Shown here piece after piece: positions 30,883-42,629 of a DNA stretch of 64,000 nt; position 1 is the first letter of the stretch; each line of letters begins with the position of its first letter. Made by a program: the position numbers and the translations under genes. Below the pieces are notes generated by a model. That model was not told the origin of the DNA, did no database searches, and saw nothing but the letters and a program-made list of their open reading frames with translations. The stretch is from Blepharisma japonicum (taxonomy: Eukaryota > Ciliophora > Heterotrichea > Heterotrichida > Blepharismidae), in assembly GCA_949751835.1 (NCBI GenBank), contig CATKHK010000012.1, forward strand, positions 434,001 to 498,000, in the 5' to 3' direction.

Positions 30883-31671
30883 AATTATAAAATTGTGATG
30901 TAATTATTATTGATAACCAGCGATTAGAATCTATTAATAAAAATCTTGAGGGTGCAGCTCCCTCATGAGAAAGTGATCTTAATCTAATTAACAGATCTTT
31001 TTCTACTTTTCTTTAAGGATGAAAGGACTGGCATTTTTGTTAGATTTCTTTAATTCTTTTACAAGATCTTCAGCTTTTGATGCGTATCCATGGCATTCCA
31101 ATTATGCTGTTTTCATTTGCCTAGCTCTTTAAGCTGAAGTTATCATCAACTTTTCAGCTGGTAATCTCCATAAAACAGTGAATATCTTAATAGAAAGGAA
31201 TTGGCCAAATGCATTCTGTTAGTAAAAATTGAAACGCTAGATGAGGTATATTAAAATATTTATAATCAAAATTATCAATAAAACTATTATATATTTGAAT
31301 TTTAATGGGCATTCTAAATATCTGCTTTCTAAGGTTTGGTATAGTTTAGCAACAATAAATTTAAATAAATATATTTATACCAGTCTAGTTGTCTTTTAAG
31401 TTAAATATTTGTATACTGATAAGAAAACTGGTAAAAAAAGCATATAAGAAATTAAAGATATTGCATTTATTCAAATTCCATAAAAAATATGCTATAGGCC
31501 AAGAGTTTTCAACTCTTTTGATATTTATTTTCAGTTCTAAATCAATTATATTTATTTTCTTATTTTTCAATCAGGAAATCCTTATCTTAATATCTCAATT
31601 CCCCTATTAATTTAGTAATATTTCACCAAGTCTATTTCAGTAAAGCACAGACTGATCCTATTATTTTTATA
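30883..31671. other. Intergenic region
   Basis: This is 789 bp, the second half strongly AT-rich. A 32-codon minus-strand piece at about 31003-31101 reads ECHGYASKAEDLVKELKKSN and looks coding, but it has no start and no intron that would attach it to anything. The rest shows no gene. Confidence 0.45.
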
Positions 31672-34600
31672 ATGTTTTTTTTAATATTTCTCCTGTCCCT
31701 TATTTCCTTGCATGGGGTTTCTAGCTCTAGTACAATATCAGTCTTTCCTCCTCGATACTCCCAATATTTTGACATATGGTCAGACGAATGCGACGTCACT
31801 CTTACAGAAGCGTTTTTATCAGGAGAAGAAAATCAGGCAAAATTTGGCTTGTCCTTATGGATCAAAATAGAAAGTTCCACTCAAAGCGGGTCAATATTTA
31901 CTATAGACAGAAAAAAGTAACACTTATGCAGTGATGGTGAATATTCTGGCTATTCAGAAGATTTTCCTTCCCTTTATTACTCCAAGGTCACATCATCCGC
32001 AGGAGTTAGTAGCTACTATTTAATTGTCACATGGTTTTCAGGATACTCATCAAACTTCTCAACACTGACTTTATCCTTCGTAAAATTCATGTAGACTCCT
32101 TCAACCTATTGAATTTTTATCGGTATTTCTGCTAGCTACAGCGACAGTAGATCGTCCAATTTTTATGTTAACAATTTCGGAACCTCCTCTTCTACCACGG
32201 GGACTTTTAACTCAGAATTAAGCTTATCATTTAATTCTATTATAAGGATTGGAAACCAAATGAGCTTTGTGGGAAGAATTGGGGATTTTAAAATTTATAA
32301 CAATATTTATAAACAGACTTCTGACTGAAGCTCATTGTATTCTTCAGCATGCACAGGAGTGAGCTGCTCAGCTTTGTCTCCAAGCTTATGCTATGCAGAA
32401 TGCGATCAATGGTGTGCTTCCCAAACTAATTGGTTTTTAGCCTTAGTCCAGCCCACTTTGTATAGCTACAGACCATATGCAATAGTTTATGATGATGTTA
32501 TTCAGCCACAATATTATGATCTCTTTCTATCAACAACTGTACCTGCATCTGGATGGAGCGATTACTCAATTACAGGATGGGTTCAGTTTTCGTCTCCCCA
32601 AGCTTCAAGCTTTTTCCAAATATATTCGTATAGTTTGGCAGTGCCTGCATTGAGTATAGACCTGGCAAAAAGTGTATCTACAAATCCTTATGACCAAATA
32701 ACAGCAACAATTTATAATACTGACAGCACTACTAATTTTGTTTATACATCTGTATCAGTACTAAGCTCAAGCTATACTGCAAACTGAGTCTTTTTTGCAG
32801 TTACCCATAATTCTGCTACCAAACAACTGACGCTGTATACTTATACAGGGACAACCTTTCCATCGACAGCGTCTCCTTTAGTATCAAATTTTGTAACTTA
32901 TTTATATACAGCAGTCAAAATAGACTCAGGCTCAGTATCCTATATTGTTGGAGGGTCATACTCCAAAGTGATTAATCCAGGAAATTATGCAGATGTAAGG
33001 CTTTATCCTGGAAATTGTATAGATGGGTCCTTGACATTATATACAAGTAATAATCTATATACCGCTCCTGACTATCTAGATCCTTATTGTACTTCATGGT
33101 CATTAATATGGATTTGTGGAAGCTGCCAAACTGGATATTTTGTAGAAAACGGGATTTGTAAAAGTAATTTCTAATTAGAATGTCATTATTCATGTGCCTC
33201 ATGCTCCTCTGGGGACACAGAAGCAGACTGTATAACCTGTGCAAGCGGCTATTACTCCCAACCAAACCACCCAACCGTATGTTTTGATTATTGTGCTTAC
33301 GGCTATACATGGGATTCTACCTTAAAGCAATGTACAGGAACCCAAGGAGCCATAGCAAATTTTGATTTTGAAGACAACGTGTCAGGCGATTTTACAATCT
33401 CAAATATATACGTACAGTTTGGCATAAACGCTAATGAGTATTATCCAACTTTTGATTTCTGTGACCCACAGCCTGCTATTAAGAGAGGGATTCACTTAGA
33501 AAAAGGCAGCTTACAATTTATGCCACAAGCTTCTGCAAATGCTGGAAGACTGCTTGGAGCTGACTATACAATTGAGCTGTGGTGCATGCTACCATCTGCA
33601 GGGATTTTTTATTCAACCTATGTCTATGGGTCATATGAAAATTATGACCATTTTATTATTTATGATCAAACTTATCCAGTTAGTTATTCACAATTTGCGA
33701 TAGATCAATACCAAAGACTTGTATTTAGTATGGCAAATCGTCAGAATAATGATATAACAGAAATTTACTCACCAGTATCTACCAGCTCTCTTAAGCCTCA
33801 AGAGTGGGCTTTATATTCAGTTTCCCTAACATTTGACAGTACAGCAAAAACCACCCAAGTTTTACTTGTAAGAAACACTTTTTATTATTCTGAAACAGTT
33901 TCTGGGTACTCCCGAGAAGTTTCTGGAATAATGCACTTTGTAGGAACTGGAGGGTCTGCAATGAATGGATTTATTTATAGCTTTTCGCTATATAACTATG
34001 GGAAATCTTACTCACAAATTACGTCAGAGATAGGCACTTGTACTAGCTGTTCAGCTTGCCCTGCATCTTTAAATTATTGTTTACCGACTTGTAATTCTAC
34101 TCAATATGTTGATAGCAGTGGAACGTGCCAATCATGCCCTTCTTCATGCTCATGGACTTGCTCAAGAGCTGGGACATGCAATCTCTGCTATGATGATCTG
34201 TGCTATAAATGCACAAAGTATGAAATTGGGACTTGCACTCAATGTGTTGACCATGCAATCCTAACAAGTGGGAAATGCAAATGTCAAAGCGGCTATGTAA
34301 AACAAGCCTCCATTTGTACTGACGAATGCGGTTCTGGCTATTATCTCGATTCAACAGCTCAAGAATGTTTATCATGTCCAGCCCATTGTACAAGATGCAG
34401 TGATGCAAACACCTGCATTGTATGTGATTCTGATTTTGTATTAGAAAATGATTTATGCTATTGTCAAACTGGTTATTTTCTTGATTCTTCAGACAGCTGT
34501 TCTCAATGTGACACTTCTTGTTTAACTTGTTCTGTAATTTCTTCAAACTGTACATCGTGTATCACATCTTCCCCTATTCTTTATAATAAAAACCAATGCT

Positions 34601-36621
34601 ATCCATGCGATTCTTTTGAAGGCTATTCAAGTTCATATGTTGTCCCTACCTCAGAGCTCACAAGTGACCTTATTTCCCAATTATCTTCAAAATGCACCGA
34701 AATCTGTGGAGATGGTAGAAATATGGGTCAATTAAAATGTGACGACGGGAATAATAAAAACGGTGACGGCTGCTCTTCTAATTGTACAGTCGAAGTAGGC
34801 TGGTCTTGCTCTGGAGGAAGTGTGAGCTCTGCAGACACTTGTAAAGACACCACTCCACCATCCCCTATTCTTGCATATTTAAGTGAGAGTAGCTCAGGAT
34901 ATCTGCTTGCTTTATCATTTAGCGAGCCAGTGAGTTTGACTGCTGATATGTCTCAGAACATTAACATCAAAATAGATGGGATTTTGAAATTCAGCTGGTC
35001 TATCAAGCTGACTGATTCTATATATATTATTACTTTGAATATGTACGAAAATGTAGCGACTGGTACTGGAGTAACTGTGAACTTTATTGACCCAACTGCA
35101 GTGGTTGATATGAGTGGAAATGTAATGGAAAAAAGCTCAGTTAAAGTATATTTGCCGACTTCTTATACTTATCAGCTAGGGCAAGCTATCACAACGACAG
35201 TAAATACAGCCACTGCTGTAGCGACTACTGGAGCTGTGGCAGGGTCAGCAAGCTCTGGGTTTTCAGTTGGGATGTTTAACTTGCAGGCGTTGTGGGGGAT
35301 GGTAGAAATGATGCAGTTTCAAAATTATTTGATATTTTTGTCACCGAAGTACCCTGATAACTTGAAATCATACTTAAGCGCTCTAAGTATAGCAAATGGG
35401 AATTTCTTGCCGAACCCTTTTCAGCAGTATTTAGTGAAAAGTGACCCTTTTGCTGATCCTCCTGAAAGATTTTTAGAAGAAAATTTTAATACTGATTTCT
35501 TAATGAACGCTGGACAATTTGTATTAGTTTGGGGAGTTATTATGGCTGGCCTTCCTATAGTTTTGATGTTATTTAGACGCTGGCCAAAGTTTTCTTTCTT
35601 AAGGTGGCTGAAGAACTCATATCTTTTTTCAATTCTCCTCAGAACTGGTATTGAGTCATTTTTAGAGATAACTTTATCTGTATTTCTCCAATGGCGAGAA
35701 ATTTCAGAGCCGTCCCGAGATGTAGGATACCTATCGTTATCTTTAAGTTTTTTGACTGTCGTATATCTTGCACTGACTTTTGTCTTGATATTTTGGCAAG
35801 TCACATTAAAAACTGAAGCAGAGCTTGTTAAAGAGAGACATGAAAGATGCTTTGGGACTTTATATGAAGGGCTTAAAAGGCATTCAAAGCTTACAGTTTC
35901 ATTCCTAGTGTTCCAAAACGTGCGTAGAGTGCTATTTGTGATTCTCTGTGTATTTTTCTTTGAATATACCACAGTTCAGGTGGCACTTTCTACACTTTTG
36001 TCATTTTTGTATACAGTTGCATTGATTTTATTAAGACCTTTTGAAAAATTCATATTGGGGAATGCTCTGCATATTACAAGTGAAACGTTTTATTTTGCAG
36101 CACATTGTATTATTTTGAAGTTTTTAGATGAGCAACTAGCAGATGATGATCGTACGAACCTTGGATGGGGAGTTATAGCTCTATTAAGTATGTCTTTATT
36201 ACTGCATCTAGTAGCCATGCTTGTTGTACAAATCATGGGATTTATTCAAGGCATTAAAAAGCTAAAAGCATGATTTATGAAGAATTTCGCAAATAAATTC
36301 GCAAGATTTTATGGCAAAAAAAGTACTTTAGATACAATAATATTAGACAAAAAAGTATCACCTAAAGGGAAAAAGAAATATGAAAGAGAAGATACTAATG
36401 AAAATTTGGCCTATTTTGAAGGTAAAAATAAGACATTAGGTGGAGATGAAGAAAGCTTTAGTTTTAGAAAAACGAAGATTAGGCCAGAGGATGATCCTTC
36501 AATAAGTGAAACTCAAGGAGATGAATCTTTTAAGAAAAGTGATGCAACAATGGAGAGTTCAGATATATTTGAAGAATCCTTCTCGTCTCTTAAGAAAAAG
36601 AGAAAGAAGGTTATTGCTTAA
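31672..36621 (+). CDS. Large multi-domain cysteine-rich membrane protein
   Basis: The spliced protein has 1634 residues with three 15-nt introns. It begins with a signal peptide (MFFLIFLLSLISLHGVSSS). Three LamG/concanavalin-like beta domains follow, the clearest at about 600-770 (LLGADYTIELWCMLPSAGIF). Furin-type Cys-rich repeats cover about 485-530 and 785-985. A DUF4215 motif lies near 990-1040 (CGDGRNMGQLKCDDGNNKNG). A beta domain resembling a cohesin/CBM-type or Ig-like unit precedes the membrane part (about 1265-1520), with some six hydrophobic helices (FVLVWGVIMAGLPIVLMLF, VYLALTFVLIFWQ). The cytoplasmic tail is Lys-rich. Such architecture is common in expanded ciliate surface-protein families, whose roles are mostly unknown; sensing or adhesion is likely. 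Four UGA-coded Trp. Confidence 0.9.
31917..31931 (+). other. 15-nt intron 1 of the large membrane protein
   Basis: GTAACACTTATGCAG splits an Asn codon (AA|T), joining FTIDRKN to DGEYSGYSED. Confidence 0.9.
32080..32094 (+). other. 15-nt intron 2 of the large membrane protein
   Basis: GTAAAATTCATGTAG sits at a codon boundary, joining TLTLSF to TPSTYWIFIG. Confidence 0.9.
33164..33178 (+). other. 15-nt intron 3 of the large membrane protein
   Basis: GTAATTTCTAATTAG splits a Lys codon (A|AA), giving ENGICKKCHYSCASC and preserving the Cys spacing of the furin-type repeat. Confidence 0.92.
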
Positions 36622-36883
36622 TATTTCAATATTGAATTGAAATAAATAATTATTATTTATTTTATAATTTGATAATTCAGGTAAGCATTTTTCTGGAATT
36701 AAGATTGAATTATTAATTATAGGATTGGTATACCCTATTCGCTTTATGAATAATCATTAGAAGAAAAGCACTATCAGCAAGTTTTTTTATTTGTCAGAAT
36801 AATTGATAAGCCAATACATTTATAGCAATTTCAGCCGTTTTCAACTAAATCTGCCATCTATTATTTTTCATTCTATACAAGCA

Positions 36884-37255
36884 ATGGCATCTCGAGACTA
36901 TTCAGAAACTAAAAGCGAGCCTGAAGACTTTATTCCACCAAATAGCTCAAAAGAAAATTCAGCCGAAAATTTTGAAATTGAAGAAACAAGCCAAATTATA
37001 GAGCCTGTTGACTATAGATTCCCATATGGCAAGATAATTCTGACAATTTCATTATTGATCGCAATCATTTCATTAGTTGTTATAGGCATTATTGAGCAAG
37101 CAAAAGCGAAATTTGTTGCTGTGGGCATACCTTACTGAATAATCGCTTTCATACTTTTAGTGCCTTGAACTTTATATTTCGTTAACCTGGTAAGAGTGTA
37201 CAGAGCTCATCCACTGGAAAGAAACAGAATTTTGAATGAAATTCCTGATATTTAA
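36884..37255 (+). CDS. TMEM230: TMEM230 homologue
   Basis: The protein has 123 residues. After a polar, acidic 40-residue N-terminus, VDYRFPYGKIILTISLLIAI opens the first of two transmembrane helices. The second is IPYWIIAFILLVPWTLYFVN, and the end is RVYRAHPLERNRILNEIPDI. The R/K-x-P-Y start of TM1, the two-helix layout and the IPD terminus fit TMEM230/TMEM134, proteins of secretory and recycling vesicles. Both Trp in TM2 are UGA (37136 and 37166); under the standard code the second helix would be lost. A TTG-initiated longer frame from 36803 is probably 5' untranslated sequence. Confidence 0.85.
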
Positions 37256-37857
37256 TTATTTTAAAAAATAGCGATAAAAACTTAAAGCTATAACGTTTCC
37301 AAATTTATCAATGATAATTTTTAATAAATTAATCTCCACAAAAAATAAATATATAAACCTACCAATATTATGTAAAAATTTAAGCTTAAGTTAAAAGTTA
37401 CCTTTATTAGTGTTTTATTAAAATTTTAAGGTTTTTCCATAAAATTTAACTTTATGAATATTTTTATGCCTACTTTTTCAAATTTTAATTTGCATTTTTT
37501 AATTTTCAATCACATTATATAATGTAGATCTGGTGTAATCAAGACTTAAGATTTTAGTCTTAGTTTATTTTCCATCATAAGTTTAAGCTTCTCTTTTGAC
37601 TTCAATCTAATTTGATTCATTATTCGAGTCTTTGTAGAATATTCGATCATAATATAATTCTCATTTTCAATTATTCATCATGCATAGCTAAAAAGAGTAA
37701 ATTTTTAATCCATTTAAATATCCATGAGAATTTTATTCTTGATTGATTTCATAACTATTTGTGATTCTGGTTTTAATCTTTTTTGTATCTGTTGCTTCTT
37801 ACTTATAATTCCTTTATAATTTATAAGAAATTCTATTTAGCACTACATAAAAATAAT
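37256..37857. other. Intergenic region
   Basis: This 602-bp region is very AT-rich. A 34-codon minus-strand frame near 37555-37660 (MIEYSTKTRIMNQIRLKSK...) is open but short and unrecognised. I see no gene. Confidence 0.5.
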
Positions 37858-38643
37858 ATGTCAAAAATTCCTACTAATCCATTTGGGTTTTCTGATGGTC
37901 CTTCAGTACTTCCTTCATTCGGCGGCCTCACCACAATCTCATTAGAAAATCCAGCAACCGAGTATGGACTTAGAATGACCAAAGCTATGGCTGGATCTTG
38001 GCTCAGTGGATTTTGGAAAAGGCTGAATTATTACTTCGACGTAACAAACTCTTACGTGCTGAAAAAGCTTAAATTGATTTTGTTTCCTTATTTATCAAAT
38101 GGAGACTGGACTCAAGAGCTGGATGATGACGGATTGCCTGCGACACCTAGGAAAAATCAGCATGCGCCAGATCTCTATATACCTTTGATGGCTTATATCA
38201 CCTTTATTTTGATTGTAGGTGTCAATTCTGGTATGAGAGGGAAGTTTTCACCAGAAGTGTTAGGACTGGCAGCAAGCTCTGGGATTATTTTTGTATTTTT
38301 GGAAATTTTATTGATTTATTGTGGATTTTATTTCTTGCAAAGTGCATTGCCAGCACCTATTGATTTAGTAGCATATTGTGGGTATAAATTTGTGCCGTGT
38401 ACTGTGAATCTTATGGCTACTATGATATTTGGAGGTGATAGCTATTATCCAGCATTTTGCTATACTGGGGTGTGCTTAGGGGTTTTTATGGTAATTTATA
38501 TTTAGACCAAAACGTTGAAAAGATACACAGTTCAAAACACTTTTTCAGAGTATATGGACACAAGTAGTGTTACAAACCAGTCTTTCCTTTACTTTATTGC
38601 ACTACTTCAATTTCCAATAGTTTTCTTCTTGGGTTTCTATTAA
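37858..38643 (+). CDS. YIF1: YIF1 homologue (ER-Golgi vesicle membrane protein)
   Basis: The spliced protein has 256 residues. The YIF1 family pattern is continuous: NPFGF near the N-terminus, RLNYYFDVTNSYVLKKLKLI followed by LFPYLSNGDWTQE, HAPDLYIPLMAYITFILIVG (first membrane helix), FSPEVLGLAASSGIIFVFLE, then IDLVAYCGYKFVPCTVNLMA. Five hydrophobic helices are seen. YIF1 works with YIP1 and Rab GTPases in transport between ER and Golgi. A 15-nt intron at 38491-38505 separates GVFM from TKTLKRYTVQ; without splicing the last helix is lost. All Trp codons are TGG. Confidence 0.93.
38491..38505 (+). other. 15-nt intron in YIF1
   Basis: GTAATTTATATTTAG lies at a codon boundary. Splicing gives FMTKTLKRYTVQ, matching the family motif M-x-R-T-L-R/K before the last helix. 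Confidence 0.92.
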
Positions 38644-38804
38644 ATAAATATTTATTTAAATCAGATAATTATTTAAATTCATATTTCTAATATAAAATAG
38701 CTATATAATCAATAAACTTTTGCATCGAAATTTCTGATCTTTTCGTTCTATTATTAACTACCACAAAATTAGAATAAATTGAAAATTGATTATATTAATT
38801 TTCA

Positions 38805-39182
38805 TTAATCCTCACTTTTTTCTACTTCATTAGCTTCAATTTCTTTAGTTTCTTCCACTTTTGTCTCTTCATTTGTGGTGGATTCATTCCCTTGTGAGTA
38901 TGGTTCTTTAGCACATTTAGAGCAAAGATTTCTTCCACGTGCACAAACATCACATATTTTGCGGTGACCTTTAACAACACTTTTTTCTTCACAAAGTAAG
39001 CATTTTGCTGGAACAGTTCTCAATTTAAACTTCCTGAATTTTTTCCTCCATTCTAGTTTCTCATGGCATCTCCTACAAAGATAAGTTAGTGGCTCGCCTT
39101 CAATTTTCTTTGTTAATCTACTGGCTTTGTTGTGTTTGAATGCAAATGTGTTTTGATGAGCTTGTGCTTTGCCCTTTTTCAT
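38805..39182 (-). CDS. C9orf85-like zinc-binding protein
   Basis: The protein has 125 residues. KGKAQAHQNTFAFKHNKASR is followed by LTYLCRRCHEKLEWRKKFRK and then by further Cys pairs: CLLCEEK, CDVCARG and CSKCAKE. This is the C9orf85/DUF2039 pattern, conserved in most eukaryotes but without a known biochemical role. The four Cys pairs should bind two zinc ions. The C-terminal 30 residues are Glu-rich and low-complexity. The RabGAP gene ends 157 bp upstream on the same strand. Confidence 0.9.
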   Translation of the reverse strand: MKKGKAQAHQNTFAFKHNKASRLTKKIEGEPLTYLCRRCHEKLEWRKKFRKFKLRTVPAKCLLCEEKSVVKGHRKICDVCARGRNLCSKCAKEPYSQGNESTTNEETKVEETKEIEANEVEKSED

Positions 39183-39339
39183 TATTTCTAATATGGACTT
39201 CTAAATAATTTTATCATAATTTCTTGTTGAGAATATTGCTTATAATTATTTTAAAGAAAATTCTTAAATATTCTTGTTTTAATTGAGAAATCTTTAATTT
39301 TTGTTACTCAAGCATAGAAAATCAATATTAATTTAAACA

Positions 39340-40350
39340 TTAAGTGATTATTCACCAATTTTTAAACTCAGGATCTGGGTTTGTTTCATATTCCTTTTCC
39401 AAATCCTTCAACCTTTTGCGTCCCAGAGAAATTTTAAAAGTGCTTTTTATCATTTCATCTGGTGTGTAGGCTTCAGGCAGTATTTTAAGTTTTTCCAAAA
39501 TTTCATCAATATTCATTCCTGTCAACTCATCTTTAGCGTTTTTAAAAATATTAATAAAAACTCTATAAATGATTTTCGTGCCTTCACAAAAGAAAATATC
39601 TAAAATCCTCAATGAAATGTCTGTCTTAAAGACACTTATATAAAGGGTCATTATTCATGACGGTGCAAAAACTGAAGGCAAGAAATGAAGGCTCTGCAGG
39701 TGTTTTCAAAGATGTGGAATATAATGGCTAAATAAACTATTGATTTTGTAAAGTGCTTTATAAATCCCAGGCATATTAGGAAGATAAAATCCTCTCAGCT
39801 CATACTTATTCATGACTGACACAAGGGTCCAAAATGCGTTTTCTTCGCTCATATATATTAATAACATTGCAATAAGAAAACCCATTCCTTGGCAGTATCC
39901 AAGTTCTGTATCATGCAAAGCATAGGCTTTCAAAACTCTGAAAAGAGCCAGCTGACCTGGCCCATCATCCCTGAATAAAATATGGTTTGGGAATGTCCTA
40001 TGAATATCAAGCATTATATCTCTTATAGACACATTATCGCTCTCAAAATTGGTCAGATTTGAATAGTAGTTTTCAGGGTAGTTTGCTTTTAGTTGTTCAA
40101 TTTCTGCAAACTCAGCCCATACCTTGCCTCTTAGACAGTCTGGAATCCCCTTACGCACTCTTTTCTTAACGAAATTGAATCTTCTCTTAATGTTGTAATC
40201 CCATCTTACTAGCATATCTTGCCACTTTTCAAGTCTGGCATTTTCGCGTGTTATGTTTTCAGATGTGGGAGAAGAGGTTGGAGAAATAAAGCCGTGTTTA
40301 TCAACTTTTATTTCTTCTTCCATCCTAATTAAATTTAATATGACTTCCAT
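39340..40350 (-). CDS. TBC-domain Rab GTPase-activating protein
   Basis: The protein has 336 residues. The TBC domain covers about 60-290: VRKGIPDCLRGKVWAEF, IRDIMLDIHRTFPNH (the arginine-finger motif IxxDxxRT, with His before Arg), GQLALFRVLKAYALHDTELG YCQGM (the YCQGM glutamine finger), then HFLPSVFAPSWIMTLYISVF and LRILDIFFCEG. Both catalytic fingers are present, so activity toward a Rab is likely. UGA is Trp at three points (IPHLWKHL, APSWIM, KNWWIIT). The last one means the true stop is the TAA at 39340, not 39352. The start is uncertain between ATG 40350 and ATG 40323 (MEEEIKVD). Confidence 0.92.
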
Positions 40351-40872
40351 AATTTAAATATTTAATTTTTGGAGGAGTGTAAACTTAAAGATGAGACGGG
40401 GAGTGAAAAGAATAGATTTTGGGGAGTTGAAACTTTTAAAATTAGAGCTTAGGATATCGTTTCATATTTAATGCAACATTTTGGTATAGGAATTAATTTA
40501 AAGATGATGATCATAGGTTATGACGTAAGCCATTAATGCCGATGGAGCTAAATAGCAGTCCTCAATTTTTGCTTAAGATCTTTTGAATGATTTAATAGAA
40601 TGATGATATTGGTTTTTGTAATTTTTTTCATTTTTTAGAGCATTAATTTTATTCAGCTAAGAATTCTGATGAGTTTTGAAATAATAATATTTCCTTTGAT
40701 ATCTGCATAGCAATAAAGTTAATAGCGCAACTATCAAATTCAAAAAAATAGCTGGCGTATAATTCATTTTAGTATAAAAATAAAAAATTATGGCAATTTT
40801 GCGTGTTGCCAAAAATCATATATTAGGTCTATGTAATCAAATATAAAAAATTAATTTTAGCTATCCAGCTTT
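40351..40872. other. Intergenic region
   Basis: These 522 bp are AT-rich and hold only frames shorter than 30 codons. They include the RabGAP promoter and the 3' flank of the next gene. Nothing else is seen. Confidence 0.5.
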
Positions 40873-41514
40873 TTATGGTCTTGGGGCAGGAATATTCATT
40901 TCTCTTGTGACCCACGCATGATCATGCTTTCTATGAACCCATCTTTTGCTAACTGCATCAGGCTGTGGCAAACTCTCATAAGTTTTCCTCGTATTCCCAA
41001 TAGCTGATTTATCCAAATAAACAGTATGATCTACATTAATAGGCGTCACAATTAATACCTCAAAGTGCTCCGATGGTACTTCTGCATTTTGTGCATTAAA
41101 ATTATTTATATCATAATCCAAGCGTGACCCTTCACTTTCTTTATACGTGTCAGGAGGTAGCCCAAAATAGGCATTTTTTTCTTTTTGTGTCAATTTTTTC
41201 CATTCATTCACCCTGTACTCATGATGAGATGGTAAAAAATTCAGAATTGGGCAATCAAACTTAAATACCTCATTTGTCAAAGGCAAATACCACAAAATTT
41301 GGCAAACAGGATTTTGAAGGTCTCCACAAAGCATACTTCTTGTATCAAGATGAAATGTAAAAGCTGTTGGAGAATAGAAGGATTGAAAGCGGATTGGGTA
41401 AATTGATGGAGCTCCATTATGAAGAGCTGCAATTGAAAGAATGCTGGATTGTTCAAGTATTCTGTTTGTGCTAAATGATCGCTGCAAAGCACTTGCCCAT
41501 GCTGGTACTTCCAT
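40873..41514 (-). CDS. PNPOx-like FMN-binding protein (Alr4036 type)
   Basis: The protein has 213 residues. It follows the pyridoxamine-phosphate-oxidase-like split barrel: VPAWASALQRSFSTNR, a first strand region (SILSIAALHNGAPSIYPIRF), then FTFHLDTRSMLCGDLQNPVC, where T-x-R-S-x3-G-x-L is the FMN phosphate-binding motif of the Alr4036 group. QILWYLPLTNEVFKFDCPI corresponds to the dimer strand, and the C-terminus RWVHRKHDHAWVTREMNIPA to the usual W-x-x-x-R-L-x-P end. It probably uses FMN in an oxidoreductase reaction; the substrate is unknown. No targeting signal. Divergent from the macro-domain gene, 89 bp away. Confidence 0.86.
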   Translation of the reverse strand: MEVPAWASALQRSFSTNRILEQSSILSIAALHNGAPSIYPIRFQSFYSPTAFTFHLDTRSMLCGDLQNPVCQILWYLPLTNEVFKFDCPILNFLPSHHEYRVNEWKKLTQKEKNAYFGLPPDTYKESEGSRLDYDINNFNAQNAEVPSEHFEVLIVTPINVDHTVYLDKSAIGNTRKTYESLPQPDAVSKRWVHRKHDHAWVTREMNIPAPRP

Positions 41515-41603
41515 GTTAAATTATTAGAATTTTAAGAATGGAAAATTTATTAGTAAATTTATTAAATAGATAAGAAAATTTTATAAAATTTGTTTCTATA
41601 AAA

Positions 41604-42629
41604 ATGTCAAGGGAAAGGTCTTTAAAGTGTGCTTCGGGAGTCCTAAACAACATTCAATTAGAAATTTGGTCAGGCAGTGTCCTCGACTTGGAAGTGTCAA
41701 CAATTGTAAATGCAGCAAACGAGCATTTGCAAAATAATGGAGGGCTTGCTCATCAAATTGTTCACGATGGAGGACGAGAAATACAGGATGAATGCGATAG
41801 GTATATAAGAGCTTATGGCGACCTACGTACAGGGTCTGTAGCAGTAACTGGAGGAGGGAAACTTAGATTCACTAAAATACTCCACGTAGTAGGTCCTAGG
41901 GTAAATGATCATGAGCCAGTTAAATTCCACCATAAAGATGATCTAGTTAGATCTGTATTTAACTGTATGTTTAAGGCTAACGAAGAAGGATTTGAATCAA
42001 TAGGAATTCCTGCTATTTCTTGTGGAATTTTCTCTTTCCCAAAAAAAGAAGCATCACTTTGCCATATCGAAGCTTTTATATGTTATGCCGGACAATATAT
42101 AAAATCAAATCCAAATATACATTTGAAAAAAATAATTTTCAGTCTTTTCCTAAAAGATGAGCTGGACTTTTTTTTAAGCGCTTTTATGGAGAAATGGCAA
42201 GGGCTTGATTATGTAATGTATCTGGGAAATCGAGAAACACAAAATTTATCACAAATTAGCGACATCTGTGAGTATTGTGATTGCAATTTTAAAACGAGCC
42301 ATGACTTTTTGAGCTTTTCTAGAGACCATGACCATACTTTTAAAAAAACAACGTGCAATTTTTGTATATTTCAGCACCAACTTACTCATTGCAACATTTG
42401 TGGCAATCCTTATATTAATATAAATTCTGCTGAGATTTTCAATTATATTTTATGCAGAGAATGCAAAGGGTGAATTATGCCAAACAATTATCATAGTTGC
42501 AGACAAATATGCTATAATTGTTTATTACAAAGAAATGAGAATATAGGGAAAACTCAAAATGAAATAAAATGTATTTGTGGAGCTTTTCCATTTAGGGATC
42601 AACAGATGCAAAATAGTCAGTATATGTAG
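41604..42629 (+). CDS. Macro domain fused to a Cys/His-rich zinc-binding module
   Basis: The protein has 341 residues. Residues about 15-205 are a macro domain, which binds or hydrolyses ADP-ribose: IEIWSGSVLDLEVSTIVNAA-like opening, NAANEHLQNNGGLAHQIVHD (the N-A-A-N-x-x-L-x6-A motif), RTGSVAVTGGGKLRFTKILH and IGIPAISCGIFSFPKK (the phosphate loop). Residues about 222-330 contain many Cys and His in pairs: CEYCDC, HDHTFKKTTCNFC, HCNICG, CRECKGW, HSCRQICYNC and CICG, like a RING or treble-clef zinc module. UGA is Trp in CRECKGW (42471-42473); the frame then runs to TAG at 42627. This would link ADP-ribose recognition to a protein-binding or ubiquitin-ligase module. Confidence 0.9.

Noticed and set aside
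31003-31101. Piece ECHGYASKAEDLVKELKKSN resembling a SelW/Rdx-type helix
   Set aside because: It has no start codon, no CxxC or CxxU motif and no local-type intron to extend it. The similarity is too short to trust.
36803-36883. N-terminal extension of the TMEM230 homologue
   Set aside because: It starts at TTG and adds a Phe/Ile-rich stretch unlike the family. The ATG at 36884 gives the expected polar N-terminus.
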